64,000 bases of DNA from Rhabdophis nuchalis (GCA_039707465.1 CM077645.1:66847850-66911849); one strand, 5' to 3'. Shown: positions 38,005 through 50,256, numbered from the stretch's first letter. Notes: a model not told the origin generated them from the sequence alone. Numbers and translations are program-made.

Positions 38005-38969
38005 GATGATGTGAGTAGCTAATATTGGTATTTGTATGATGCTATTATAATGTCTCTGAATTTGGTTATGAGCGCCATCATCAAGATTTTATGATTCTTG
38101 GCTTTGTTTGCACTTTATACTAACCAATGTTTAATTGAAAATGGTTTTCTGAATTAATACAATTGTCTGGCTTTGCACAACACTCTGAACTGTAGCTCAT
38201 TCAAATGGGCTGGATTTGCAAAACACAGAGCTAGGCTCATTATCCATGATTAACTCAACTACAGTTGATTTATATACTCCATTTGGGGGGAATTTGCACA
38301 ATACCTTGAATTAACGACTAATCAAGTAAGCTGGCATAACACAATAGGCTAGACCTGCTTTTGTCAACTAGGCTTTGATGGAACTCTTGGCACCATGAGA
38401 AATTGCTGGAGGTTCCACAAAAAGTTGTGACTGAAAAGAAATTTTTAAAAAATAACTGCATGCCATACATTGCATATACTTGCAGTAGTGGAAATTTTTA
38501 TGTCCTATGGCTTCATTGCCAGCCTTCCACGTTGCTTTTCTTGAACATGTGATAAAATGTAGGTTAGAAGTGAATTGTATTGTGAGGTTTCATGTTTATA
38601 TGTATGTTTCTATATATTTCTCTCCTATATACACACACATATGTGCCTACACAGGTATTTGATGGGACCTGAAAGTTATTTCAAGGGCTCCTCAAGGGCA
38701 AAAATGCTGAGAAAGGCTGTATTAACCTGTGGCTGATCCATTTAGGATTGAGTCTAGCCTATAAATCTTCTTTTGTGTAGTTGCTTCAGATTTAATTACT
38801 TGAGACTGAATCTCCATTGCTAACTAGAGAAGCAAACCATTCTTTTACAAATGTGCATAATGAGCCTCTATAGGGATTATTTTTTATTGCAATTAAGTGC
38901 CTTACATTGCAGTGTATCTGGAGAAATTTTTTGCAATAGTGTTTTTCCTGCACTAATAGTGCCACATCT
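38005..38969. other. Intergenic, no feature seen
   Basis: AT-rich DNA between two L2 copies of opposite orientation; nothing else recognised. Confidence 0.4.
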
Positions 38970-39405
38970 CTCCTGCCCCATACATCCCTTTGTCTGATCC
39001 ACTCCCACAGAGAGGGTCTTCTCCGGATGCCGTCGGCCGGGCAATGCCGGTTGGTGACGCCCAGGGGAAGGGCCTTCTCTGTGGCGGGCCCTACCCTCTG
39101 GAATGACCTACCTCCCGGTCTCCGTACCACCTCGGACCTCCACCTATTCCACCAGCGTTTAAAAACGCACCTGTTTCATCAAGGGTAAATCCACCCGATA
39201 AACGACTGAGGGTTAGTTATACAAATTTTTAATTAGAGGGTTTTTAAACTATATTTTTAGCGCAGGAGTATTTAGTTTAATAGGGTTTTAGGATGTTTGT
39301 ACATTTTGTACTCTATATTGTGTTTTTAAATGCCTGTGTGCCACCTTGGGTCCTATTGGAGATAGGTGCGGGATATAAATCTAATAAAATCTAAAATCTA
39401 AATCT
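38970..39405 (+). mobile_element. L2/CR1-type LINE 3' end
   Basis: Begins CCTGCCCCATACATCCCTTT. RT C-terminal blocks CTTCTCTGTGGCGGGCCC and ACGCACCTGTTTCATC, then GTGTGCCACCTTGGGTCC...GTGCGGGATATAAATC and a repeated AATCTAAAATCTAAATC tail. Confidence 0.86.
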
Positions 39406-40647
39406 TTTCCTGCACACCCATCTCTACAGACAGTCACTTTCTCATTCCATGGTTATGTTTATTCAGTTGTCAGAGTGCCAGGACTAGAAAGGAGTTAATA
39501 ATATTGAAGCATTAACAGAGAAGCTGTTCTCATTATACAGAAATACTCTCTGTTTACAGACCAGAGGGTTTCAATAACTTGAAAGTGGAAAAAAAAACTG
39601 GTTTGACCAGACAATAGAGGGCTACACTTACACTACTAAACCATGTATATTATGGCAACAGTGATTTCACAACTCTATATGTTTACCCTGAAAAGCTAGA
39701 CTTTTTAAATACAACTACTGTAAGCACTGAGCTTTATACCAGAGCATAGTATTGTGAGATGTAAGTGCTTGAAAGGTCATGTGTATTTTTAGCAATTATT
39801 TTCTAATTTGATCTCCTTGTCATTTTTTAAAACTATGTTAATTTAAAAACCATCAACTCTTCACAAATATGAAGTTTAAAATGTATGAAATAAATTAACT
39901 ATTACATCAACGAATAATAAAAACTGTACTAATTTTCCACTGTGAAATAGTTTTCCAGATGGACCAAAAGCTTGTCTTTATGTTATTTTTTTTAAGACAA
40001 AAAAAAATTATTGCTTCTGGCCAAGACCTGCTGAAGGAAGGCATTTATTTTTGCGTTCTTTTTGTTCTTTTCACAACAATGCATGGTTTTCTGTGCCCCT
40101 TGGTTTCAGAAAAAACTGCCAGCTCTATCCAGTTATCCTTGCATGCAATCTGATCCTGGTTCGATAAACAGGAGCCTTGCCGAGTTCATTGACTTTTAGC
40201 TGCTTGCAAATTTCCTATTTTAGCTGCTTGCAAATTTCCTATTTGCAAAACTGGATTAAAAAAAAAAACAAGCTAAGTATAATCTTCTGATAGTATCAGA
40301 AGGATACAATGGGAGAAAGTATAGAGTGTGTGAAGAACAAGCCAGACATCATTTAGCCTGGATCAAGTTTTTATGCAGATTGTGTATCAGGCCAATTTAT
40401 AGGGGAAAAAATGAAATAATTGCATTTGAGGAATAACTTTTCTGTAGAAAATAATGGGATTTTTCAATCATGGTACTAGCAATTTTTAGGAATAGTTATT
40501 TATTAGATACTTTACCTTTTATCTGTAAGCCCATGGATATATTGGATATATATTGTATTTCTTTTCATTTCTCTGTGCCACAATCCTTTCAGGTAGCTAG
40601 CAGAGGCTGAGAAATAAGTTTTCTTTTTACAATCCTGTAATCTCTTG
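39406..40647. other. Intergenic, no feature seen
   Basis: AT-rich sequence. A short direct repeat of TTTTAGCTGCTTGCAAATTT occurs at about 40195-40240. No gene recognised. Confidence 0.4.
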
Positions 40648-40846
40648 TATTGGGATGGACTCAGGGCAACTGAATGGAGCGGAGTATTTACTGGCCAGAT
40701 GCTCTTCCTGATACCTATGTGAAGTTCACAGCAGATATGTTCTCTTTGCACTCAAATAGAGAAACATCTGTCACTGCCCAGGATCAAAACTCTCAACTCC
40801 TGAGCATGAGGCAAGTATCTGTACTTCTAAGCTACTGTGCCACTCT
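40648..40846 (-). mobile_element. tRNA-derived SINE with BovB-like tail, minus strand
   Basis: On the minus strand a tRNA-like head (GTGGCACAGTAGCTTAGAAG as A-box region, AGTTTTGATCCTGGGCAG as B-box region) is followed by AGGAAGAGCATCTGGCCAGT, which resembles the 3' end of BovB/RTE LINEs. This head-tail pairing is typical of squamate Sauria-type SINEs. Confidence 0.6.
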
Positions 40847-40972
40847 TAGACTTAGAGAAAGTAACTGGTCCAAAATCATCCAGTGATCTTCTGTGGCTAC
40901 GGGTAGAATTGAACCTGGGTTTACTCAACTCTGTTACAGCATTTAGCCATTGCACCACAGAGGCTCTCATAA
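40847..40972 (-). mobile_element. Second tRNA-derived SINE fragment, minus strand
   Basis: The minus strand reads AGCCTCTGTGGTGCAATGGC then CCAGGTTCAATTCTACC and TTGGACCAGTTACTTTCTCT. It matches the head and early body of the element at 58077 and is truncated where the neighbouring SINE begins. Confidence 0.6.
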
Positions 40973-41117
40973 CTGATATAAATGATTCTCCCAAAAAGAG
41001 TTTTGGTGAGAATACCTTTGCTGCATCATATGTTTACCCAATATTATGCATGCAAATTTTAAGTTTTGATGAGGAAGTGACAGGGTTCCTTAAGCAGACA
41101 AAATGGGATGTGCATCT

Positions 41118-41143
41118 ACACACACACACACACACACACACAC
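41118..41143 (+). repeat. (CA)n microsatellite
   Basis: About 26 bases of CA next to the CR1 fragment. Confidence 0.9.
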
Positions 41144-41154
41144 CTTTATAGAAC

Positions 41155-41390
41155 AACAAAATAACAGAGTTGGAAGACGCTTTGGGGGCTCTTCTAGTCC
41201 ACCCCCCTTGCGCTCATTTGTCTGAAACCCTATACCATTTCAGAGAAATAGTTGTCCAATCTCTTCTTAAAAACCTCCAGGGTTGGATCACCCACAACTT
41301 CTGGAGACAAGTCTTTCCATTGATTAATTGTTCTGTTAGGAAATTTCTCAATTCTTAGTTAATTCTCTCCTTGATTAGTTTCCATAGAAA
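41155..41390 (-). mobile_element. CR1 LINE 3' fragment
   Basis: Antisense CR1: AACAGAGTTGGAAGACGCTT, CTTCTAGTCCACCCCCC, CCAATCTCTTCTTAAAAACC, TTGATTAATTGTTCTG, CTCCTTGATTAGTTTCC. It is diverged, with small deletions. Confidence 0.82.
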
Positions 41391-41431
41391 TATTAATAGA
41401 AATATTAATACTGTACCTTTATCTTGCACCT

Positions 41432-41439
41432 CCCTCCCT

Positions 41440-41486
<47 letters not shown>

Positions 41487-41522
41487 TCCCTCTCCCTCTC
41501 CCTCTCCCTCTCCCTCTCTTTC
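41432..41522 (+). repeat. CT-rich microsatellite
   Basis: CCCT repeats, then (CT)n, then (CCCTCT)n. The Ser/Pro/Leu open frames here are artefacts. Confidence 0.95.
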
Positions 41523-43034
41523 TCTGTGGTGTTGTTGTTCTATATCCTTAGATATACAATATATAGGTATTTAGATTCCTATGAAAGTGTCCGTGTATTC
41601 AGTAGAGAGAGTGAGAAACTAGAAATATATATAGAGAGAGAAAAATCCATTAAAACTATGTGAGAGAAAAGGACACACCAGCACCCGAGCTAACTCTGGA
41701 GCACATTGGTGCTAGTCTGTGAAACCTGAAAAGGTAGCTAGGCCTTTTCTTTGTAATGTTTTCCCATTCAAATAGCTGACAGCTCCTGTGTCTCCTGTAG
41801 AGCAGTGACGTATTACAGCTTAGAGTTCCCGGGTCAGATTCCTCACCCTTCGGTGTTATCCAGTCCTGTGTTCTCAAACCTAAGCCAATTCACATTAATA
41901 GAACTCTTTCATGTGATCCAGGGGGAAAGGGATCCCATCACAGAGGAGTGAAAGGCAGTGAAGGGAAAATGACTTCTCTCTTTCCGTTTAGTTTAAGGAA
42001 GACTCGCTTTTAGTTTAAGGAAGGAAGACTAGGTAAGTACATCCAAAAATCACACTTTTATAAATCCTTGACAACAGAAAGCTTGATGTATATTATCAAC
42101 TCAAGTTTTCAGTGTTACCAATATATATATATATTATATTGTGTATTTCTGACTGAAACTTTCATTTTGCTGTCATTCTCATTCTTGTTTGCTAGCTCAC
42201 GTGAGGATCAAAACGAAGTATTTTTTAATTTTTTAGCATACCGTATATAATTGGAGTAATGTTCCCATGTGTCATAAAGCCAAATAAGAATGTTGTGGTA
42301 ACATGAGTTGTGCTAATGTAACTGTTTTAAAGGGGTAGGATTATACCAGTGATTCTGTTTAACTTGTGAGAGACTTAAAACATGTTATTTATTAACTTTC
42401 AGGACTTTATTTGTTGGCTGTCAGTGTCACACAATACAGTAAAATATAAGAACACATTTCCAACCCCAGTACTATTCAATTCAAATTCAAATTCAAAGCC
42501 TTTATTGTCATTGTATATCATGTATACAATAAAATTGGTTTAGCCTCTACTGGTGCCATCCATACAAGTCCATAAACTATACTTAGTGTTTTTGATTTCC
42601 ATCCATCAAAGTATGTGCTAGAAATATATGATTCTTTATTCTTACCTTGAGTACTTCTAAAAATAAAAATACTGACACAGTTCTGTAGTCTCTTCCTATG
42701 ACTTTTTATCCCAATATTGAAATCTCATTACCTTGTTAATTTTGTTGTGTTCTGTATTAATTGAAATAAACTCCAAAGTTTATTAAAATCAAATCAATGC
42801 AATATAGAATATTCAAACTACATTTTAAATCTTTGTATCATGCATGGAAGAAAATGATTGACCCAAACTTACTGTCTTTCTCAACGTTATCATTATTTTG
42901 TATTTGTTACAAATTTATATTTACCTCTCCCCCAAGGCACTAATCAGCTTGGTTACATAAGAAGGACAGTCCTAATTTAGACAAAGACCTATCTAGTTTA
43001 GCTTTCAGTTTCTCAAAGTAAATAGTAACAGATT
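41523..43034. other. Intergenic, no gene seen
   Basis: Unassigned AT-rich DNA. At about 42478-42535 AATTCAAATTCAAATTCAAA precedes TTTATTGTCATTGTATATCA, which looks like an antisense LINE tail (weak). Confidence 0.4.
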
Positions 43035-43124
43035 CAGTATTTCTCAACCTCAGTAACCATGGCTGGCTGGGGAAGCCTGGGGATGTCCAAACAACTTAAA
43101 GTTAATAACATTGAAAAAACACTG
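43035..43124. mobile_element. Foldback hAT remnant
   Basis: CAGTATTTCTCAACCTCAGT at the left and GAAAAAACACTG at the right, with GGCTGGCTGGGGAAGCCTGG in the middle: a decayed member of the foldback family. Confidence 0.6.
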
Positions 43125-43139
43125 ACTTTGACAATAGTA

Positions 43140-43517
43140 CAGATAGTTCTTGACCTACAACAGTTCATTTAGTGACTGTTCAAAGTAAAACGGCACTAAA
43201 AAGGGGACATATGACCATTTTTCACACTTATGACAATTGCAGCAAACCCTTGGTCACATGATGAAACTTCCCTTTGCAATTGACTCATATTTATGATGGT
43301 TACTCTGTCCCTTGTTCATATGATCACCTTTTGTGGCCTTCTGACAAAAAAACTGTCAGTGGGGAAGCCAGATTCACTTAACAACTTTGTTACTAATTAA
43401 ACAACTGCAGTGATTCACTTAACAACTGTTGCAAGCAAGGTTGTAAAACGGGGAAAACTTATTTAACAAATTTCTCACTTAGCAATCACTTAGTGGTCGT
43501 AAATCAAGGATTACCTG
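43140..43517. mobile_element. pogo/Tigger-like MITE with TA duplication
   Basis: 378 bp with ends CAGATAGTTCTTGACCTACA and GTCGTAAATCAAGGATTACCTG, flanked on both sides by TA (43138-43139 and 43518-43519). It is the most complete member of this family in the window and defines its length and target site. Confidence 0.85.
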
Positions 43518-43719
43518 TAGCCTCCAGCAAGGCAACAATTCTTTTTTGCTGTGGTTTGATACCCTTTGTGAACTTTACAAAAGAAAACACTGTGTTAAAG
43601 GGAGACAAATATGTATCAGCATTGATAAGTCATGTAGTAGAAAAGTATCTTTATCCAGTGTGAGTGCATTGGATGAGTCACAAGGATCATGTTGCATGGA
43701 GAAGTTCTTTTTTCTATAC

Positions 43720-43945
43720 CAGGATTTCTCAACCTTGGGAATTTTAAGGGTTGAGCTCAGTGGTGGGTTTCTGCAGGTTCGCACCTACTCGCGAGAGCCG
43801 GATGGTGAAATTTAGAGAGCCGGTGAGAGGAGGTTCCACCAGAGGACCCGAAAGTAAGTCTGCCCCACCGCTGCCGGTGACCCAACAAGAAGGAAAGGAA
43901 AGGAAAGGAAAGGAAAGGAAAGGAAAGGAAGGAAGGAAGGAAGGA

Positions 43946-44024
<79 letters not shown>

Positions 44025-44327
44025 TATTATCACAATTGAGCCCAAAATTTTGGTTGCTAAGCAAGAGCGTTGTTAAATGAGTTTCACCACATTTTACAAG
44101 TTGGCCACTCCCACCCAGTCACATGACTGCCAAGCCATGCCCACAAAATAGGCCACACCTACAGAGTAGGTTCTAAAAAAATTTGAAACCCACCACTGGT
44201 TGAGCTGTATCCCATTGAAATGAAGAGTGGTATGATGACCTTTAACCTTCATTGTATCAGATCATGGCTTGTGGACTTCAATGTCCAGAATTCCTCAGCC
44301 ATCCAGTTCCCAAGGTTGAGAAACCCT
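43720..44327. mobile_element. Foldback hAT element interrupted by another hAT
   Basis: Left arm CAGGATTTCTCAACCTTGGG and right arm CCCAAGGTTGAGAAACCCT, with TGTGGACTTCAATGTCCAGA inside the right part, mark a foldback element. It is split by the 441-bp element at 43758-44198. Confidence 0.65.
43758..44198. mobile_element. hAT MITE with perfect TIR and 8-bp TSD
   Basis: Ends CAGTGGTGGGTTTC and GAAACCCACCACTG are a perfect 14-bp inverted repeat. The flanks are GTTGAGCT at 43750-43757 and 44199-44206. The interior carries (GGAAA)n at about 43889-43949 and (GA)n at about 43948-44021, which are the source of the Ser/Leu and Arg/Glu open frames seen here. Confidence 0.92.
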
Positions 44328-45695
44328 ATTATATACTATTCTTTTACTTCCTTTTCATGGATGTTTCTAATAAGAAAAAAGATGGGAAAACATTTGAAAA
44401 ACACAGAAAATGATGTGGTTAGTTTATGAAATTACTAACTACTTCCCTTATAACATATCATGAATCAGGTAAGGGGACTGAAGAACTAAACTCAAATTGG
44501 AAGCAACCTCTATTCTTTCAAATTGAAAACTTGAAATAATAAAAACCCATTAATAAATTATGTGTACACTTTCATGGCTATAGTACACCTTCTATAATTA
44601 TTGGTTTTCATCTGAGTAAAGTGCAAGACCCATTACTGATGTTTATTCAGCTGACAGGTGTTAAACAATCCCTTTAAGCACTTAAACCTTTCTCATATTT
44701 TTTGAAGCAATTTTATGTTTTGAAGCTAGATGAATGCCTAGGTCACTGGAGTACCATTTTGTGCACCCATTGGTAGGAGAGAAGAAAAAAGAAAAGCAAA
44801 ATCAAACAAAAACATAGGAATTAAAAAGGGCGACATATCTGCAAAAACCTGAATATATGACAACCTTAGCTTAACATAACATACATTCATCATACTTAAT
44901 AACAACCAATGGTTATTTTCCCACCATTTCATCCTATTACTATTAAATAGGTTAGGCTGAGACACAACGAGAGAAAGCACTTGCATTTCATGAATTAGGA
45001 CAGTGGCACCCTGTCCTTCCAGTGTCACCCCACCCAAACTATGATAGCAACCTGCTGAATTATGCAGTTATCTTGGTAACATCATTGGATATTCTTTTTT
45101 TTTATCTTAGCATTTTATATTGTACCTTCATTTGGATGGCTGCATTATTGTCAAAACTTATCAGCCATAGAAACTGATTTTTTTTTTTTTTGGAAATCCA
45201 AGAGTTTAAACCTAGCAAACTGCAAACGGAAATAGAAGAAATAACAGAAGGATCCCTACAATTCATATGAAATCATGTAACAGGAGGGGGAAATCAGCAT
45301 CAACCACATTTGTTGTTGTTTTCTAAAACTACTTTGTAGAATATTTTCCATGTTTGTTTATATCACTACGCATTAGGAGCAGGAATTCAGTAGCCTGAAA
45401 CTTAAAATAGCATCTGAAATTTTAACTCTTAAGTTGCATGAAAAATTACAAGTGGGTTACAGTTCATATCTTAATTACTGCTTTTACCAAAAGAGCACAC
45501 ATTGAAGATAGGAAGACAAAAAGCTAAAAATAATCTTTGTTGGGAATATCCAAAAAATATTCTAGTACGTCAATAAAAGCTGCACTGAATTAACTAGATT
45601 CTTTTTTTTAAATGCTGCCCTGTCATATATTTCAGTTTTTATATGGCAGAATTTTCTTAAAGGTTTTGGAATAAAACTGTCTGATTCGGTTACAC
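44328..45695. other. Intergenic, no feature seen
   Basis: AT-rich unassigned DNA, with a 13-T run near 45177. No exon recognised. Confidence 0.4.
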
Positions 45696-46371
45696 TTTTA
45701 CGTTTACGTTTATTTAAATTTATATACCGTCCTATCTCCCTTGTGGGACTCAGGGCGGTGAACAGGCAATTATAAAACATAAAACATCAGGTACAATAAA
45801 TATAATAAAAACAGATTAAACAAAAACCTGCTCTAAAAAGTCCCTAATAAAACCCAATTGATAAAACAAATTTAAAAGCTACGAAAGCCGCACGAAATAG
45901 GTGAGTTTTAAGGGCCCAGCGGAAGAGGCGCAGGTCCGTGGTTCTGCGCAGGTCGGGGGGAAGGTCATTCCAGAGGGCCGGAGCTGCTACAGAGAAGGCT
46001 CTCCCCCCTAGGGGTCGCCAGCCGGCATTGGCTAGCCGATGGGACCCTGAGGAGACCCTCTCTGTGTGAGCAGACTGGTCGGTGGGAGGTATGCGTTAGG
46101 AGACGGTCTTGCAAATATTCAGGTCCCTTGCCATGGAGCGCTTTAAAGGTTGTAACTAACACCTTGAAGCGCACCCGGAAAACCACAGGCAGCCAGTGCA
46201 GCTCGCGCAGGAGAGCTGTTACACGGGAGCATCTAGAGGCCCCCAAGATCCCCCGCGCGGCCGCATTCTGTACTAGCTGAAGTCTCCGGGCGCACCTCAA
46301 GGGAAGCCCCATGTAGAGAGCATTGCAATAGTCCAGGCGGGAAATGATAAGGGATTGAGTGACCGTGCGTA
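45696..46371 (-). mobile_element. L2/CR1-type LINE 3' end, minus strand
   Basis: The plus strand reads ACGTTTATTTAAATTTATAT then ACTCAGGGCGGTGAACAGGC (reverse of the 3' UTR) and the RT C-terminal coding region in reverse (MGLPLRCARRLQLVQN on the minus strand from 46312). The coding frame is broken near its C-terminus. Confidence 0.87.
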
Positions 46372-47711
46372 AAGCATAAAGCGTAAAGCGTAAAACATTT
46401 CAAATATAATTCTGTATAAAGCATTGAGATTGGGAAATAGACAATTTTTCAAATTGTCCATAGCATTAATGTCTATGGAGATTCTCAGTTATCCAGGTCA
46501 GTTGTCCCAAAGGTGCTTTTTCAAGAAGCAACTTTTTTTTTCTTTGAAGATGTTCTGTTTCTTATCCAACAAGCTTCTTCAGCTCTGACTGGATGGTGAG
46601 GAATGGCCATTTTGTTAGCACATTAAACCAATGTGCCAACAAAACATGTGATAAATTTCCCTATTGTTTAATATTCCAACTGATTTTAAATTTATCCAGA
46701 CTTCCTTATTCCTAGTACAGAAGTGAAACTTGTAAAACAACGGAAATAAACAAAACAATCTCCCGTATATTATTTTAGGCAAGATAATTTATTGTAAAAT
46801 CACTTCCTTTTGAAATCAATTTTGAAAACATACTATCTACATCATACTGAATATGTCAGTCTTCCAAGGCAGATTAGAGAGGAAATACAACCCGATGAGC
46901 TAATTATACCTTATTATAAGGCTACATTAACAGAAGCTTGCAAATCTGAAATTAAGGGGGTTCCTTTATGAGTCTCTTTCTTTGCCCATTATGCAGCTGT
47001 AGGCTATTCCCTTTCTTATTCAATGATTCTCTAGGCAGCTTCTCTCTTTCTTCCCCCACCCCTGGTCATTCCCACATACAATTAACAGAACAAGAACTGA
47101 TAGGGTGAAAAATGAAGGGAATGTTGCTAATATGAACATATTTTTGAATAGCATTAAATACTGTATGAGAACATTCTGAATGTGCAATTAATAAGGCACA
47201 ATGTTATATTACTACATAATCCAGATAAGTGAAATCTGCATACAAAAGTACTATTTAATATGTTGCTGCTGACTGCAGTGTTGGCAAGTAGGTTTGCCAT
47301 TGAGCTTCTTTCCATATGTTCTAATACAAAAAAAATCCATTCATGCCCCTTTTTTCTTCTTTTCTTTGCATTTCCCTGTTTGTATTTATTCCCTTTCTCT
47401 TCTTACAGTATTGTTGTAAAGCAACAGAAACATGCCCACTGATTACAGTTTAGGATGAAGTAATGAAATCTGTAGAAAAACTCTTTATTTCATTCGTGAA
47501 TCTGCACAGTTCAGTTACATAGCTTGAAAGAAATATCTCAGCCACCAGGAACACTGCTTAGCAGATCTAAAGTAAACACATTCTTTGACTAATTAAATTT
47601 CTCATGATAGACAAGTTGGGACTTGACAAGTGCCTTTCTTAATTCTGAGTTTTGATCAAGGGCAAATGAAACAGAAGGTAAGATATTAGTCCCATGTTTT
47701 CAGCAAGATTT
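46372..47711. other. Intergenic; contains second copy of an unassigned repeat
   Basis: At about 46500-46600, GGTGCTTTTTCAAGAAGCAA and TCCAACAAGCTTCTTCAGCT repeat the element seen at 20806. The remainder is unassigned. Confidence 0.5.
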
Positions 47712-47865
47712 ACAGATTAACAGAGTTGGAAGGGATCTTGCAGGTCATCTAGTCCAACACCCTGCCCAAGCAGGAGACCCTACATCTGCCTCTACCTAGG
47801 ATTGAACTCACAACCTCCTGATTGGGAGGCGAGAGCTCCACCTCTAGCAGCAACACCCCACTTCA
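47712..47865 (-). mobile_element. tRNA-derived SINE with CR1-like tail, minus strand
   Basis: On the minus strand a tRNA-like head, GAGCTCTCGCCTCCCAATCA then GTTGTGAGTTCAATCCTAGG (B-box region), runs directly into the CR1 3' end GGTCTCCTGCTTGGGCAGGG, TTGGACTAGATGACCTGCAA, ATCCCTTCCAACTCTGTTA. A tRNA head joined to a CR1 tail implies mobilisation by CR1 machinery. Confidence 0.8.
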
Positions 47866-48189
47866 GGAATTTGGAAACCTAGCTGAAAACTGCATGTGTT
47901 CAGTTATTCCTACAACTGTTTTGAACAACTTGCTGCACAAAAACCACTGGGAGGACCCTATATATTTTCACATATTATTGCCACTATGAATGAATTCATC
48001 CTTTAACAACAGAGCAGACCTGTTCAAGCATTGGATGCAAATGATACTAGAGCCAGATCTTGACTCGGTGTGCAAAATTAGGTATGGATTCAGTAGGTAG
48101 TAAAGGCTTTTTAATTTTTTTATTACATTTGATTATTGGATGGAATTCAATAGAGAAAAACATTGGTCTCAGTCTTTCTTGCCAAAAGC

Positions 48190-48725
48190 CAGGGTGAAGA
48201 GCCTGGTCTTCACAGTTCTTCTAAACAACAGCAGAATGAACATAATGCCTGATCCTTTACCACTTGTTGCCTGGTTTAAGAGCTAGGCTCTTAAAGTCAT
48301 CATTATCATTTTGTCTATCCACTTCAGGATGAAGGTCTCTTCCACATGTTTTCAACCAATACGTTCCTGCACTTTCTTTTGCCAATTGGGCCCACAATAA
48401 TTGCTGATGTCATGGATCCATCTTGTTTTAAGTCTCTTTCACAGACACTTTTTATCAAGTGGGATCCATTCTATGACTGCCTTGGACCACCTGTCATCAG
48501 TTATTCTTGCTATGTTACTATCCCATTCCTATTTCAATTCTTTTACTTTCTTGATGATATCATATACTTTTGTTTGTCCTCTAATCCATGTGCAGGTCTT
48601 TCTATCTTGTCTTGTAATGCCAAACATGTATCTTTCCATGGTTCTTTGTGCCATTTGTAGCTTTTGTATAGATTGTGAGCTTAGTGTCCATGTGTCACTG
48701 GCATAAATTAGAACAGGTGATAAAG
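48190..48725 (-). pseudogene. Decayed RTE/BovB-like LINE, C-terminal coding region
   Basis: The minus-strand translation reads YASDTWTLSSQSIQKLQMAQ, RTMERYMFGITRQDR, then after an in-frame stop EWDSNIARITDDRWSKAVIE and WIPLDKK, a second stop, and RLKTRWIHDI. This is the C-terminal region common to RTE-group endonuclease/reverse-transcriptase proteins (family usually T..ERSMLG, R.D.RW...V..W.P, G.P..RW.DDI). Two stops show it is dead. Confidence 0.75.
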
Positions 48726-49958
48726 TACTTATTCATATGTCTCTCTGAAATTAGGAAAAACCCAGAAAACTCAAAAAATTTTAACCTGGCAGAAAAAAGA
48801 CAATATATTTAAAATTAATTATTCAAAAGCACACACCCTTGTAATTTTACTAAAATATAAATGTCAATTAAAGGAAATTAGTTTTGTCTTGCCCCTACTC
48901 TTGTTTTCTTGGAGTGTGGGTGTTGGCTTGCCACTCAAGAGTCATGTGTGGTCTTTAGCCCAGAAAGCATGTGCCCTTCTGATTGAAAACATATTCTGTT
49001 TAACTAGTTGTTGCATGCTGAGAAGTTCCCATCTTACAATTTGGGTGGGGTTTTTTAGTTACTGAATACAACAGCTTATTATAGGACTAGCTTCTGTGAA
49101 AATATGTGATTTGAGGTGAATGGCAAACTTACTTGCTGCATGGTAGTTGTTTCATGTGTGCACTACAATCACCACTTACGTCATCATTTTTATAGCTTGA
49201 AGTGCTTATTGGTGAAAAATTGGAGCTGGGTAAATATCAATGGAAATGATGTAGTTAGTGCAGATGGTTTGAATTATGCCTTGGGCAAAGGAAATATTGA
49301 AGGGAAAATGTATTTTAGGGAAAACTGCCTTTGAAATATCCAAACTATAAGCTGATAACTATACTGAACTACTTTCTATGTGAGAATATTACAGTTACTC
49401 CCAAATCTGGAGTGTATTTGTAGGCTGCATTTGGTCCAGATGTCCTGAGCCAAAAATGACCATTGAACAGAAAGTTTATAGAATCTATCTCCAACAATTG
49501 CCTAACTTCTTTTAAACAGACAGAAGAAAAAAGATCATTTATTTGTTAAGAGAAAGTCAATTGAGTGTTTTATTTTGAACACTGGCCAACTTTAACACTT
49601 GCCCAAAGTGCTTTACAGAGTTCTTATTCAAGAAATAGTTATGGCAGCTCACAGCTAGCATTTTGACCACAACAATGTGTAACATTGGGCTGTAAATAAA
49701 GCCCACAACTTCCCAAGGTTACTTTAGGCTTTTCAGAAAACTATATATAGAACCTGACATAATATATCAGGTTCTAGGCATGTCATTAGAAGTCTCCAAA
49801 ACAGGGATTGCCAAATACTGGTCCCAGGGCCAAATTCATTGTCAAGTGCGGAGTTGTTTAGAAACTCAACCTACAGGAATTTATTTAACCATTGTTGCCT
49901 CTATTTATGTACCCATTAATGGCTCTACACCAGGGACGTCAAACTGGTGTAGACGTCA
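48726..49958. other. Intergenic, no gene seen
   Basis: AT-rich unassigned DNA. CACCAGGGACGTCAAACTGG near 49929 looks like a hAT left terminus leading into the hairpin at 49959. Confidence 0.4.
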
Positions 49959-50037
49959 AAGTTGTAAGGTGGGCATGGCCTGAGTGTGACCCATCTGGTC
50001 TATGGGCCACACTCAGGTCATGCCCACCTTACAACTT
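49959..50037. repeat. 36-bp-arm hairpin in a hAT-like setting
   Basis: Arm 49959-49994 (AAGTTGTAAGGTGGGCATGG ...) and arm 50002-50037 are reverse complements with two mismatches; the loop is CTGGTCT. The preceding CAGGGACGTCAAACTGG suggests a rearranged hAT MITE. Confidence 0.85.
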
Positions 50038-50196
50038 GCTTCTGCAGGAAGAAGGGGAGGAAAGCAGTATAGGTGTAAATGAATTGTTTTTATGTATGCT
50101 GTGTGAATAGTCCTCAAAAAAGCTAGACACAAAATCAGTCCAAATAATTCTTATTAATCATAGGTCAACACTAAAGACCTAAGCATTGCTCTAACC

Positions 50197-50256
50197 GTAT
50201 GTATGTATGTATGTATGTATGTATGTATGTATGTATGTATGTATGTATGTATGTAT
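50197..50256 (+). repeat. (GTAT)n microsatellite
   Basis: About 60 bases of GTAT tetramer, followed by an AT run. Confidence 0.95.

Noticed and set aside
43744..44080. Arg/Glu- and Ser/Leu-rich open frames on both strands
   Set aside because: They arise from GGAAA and GA repeats in a MITE.
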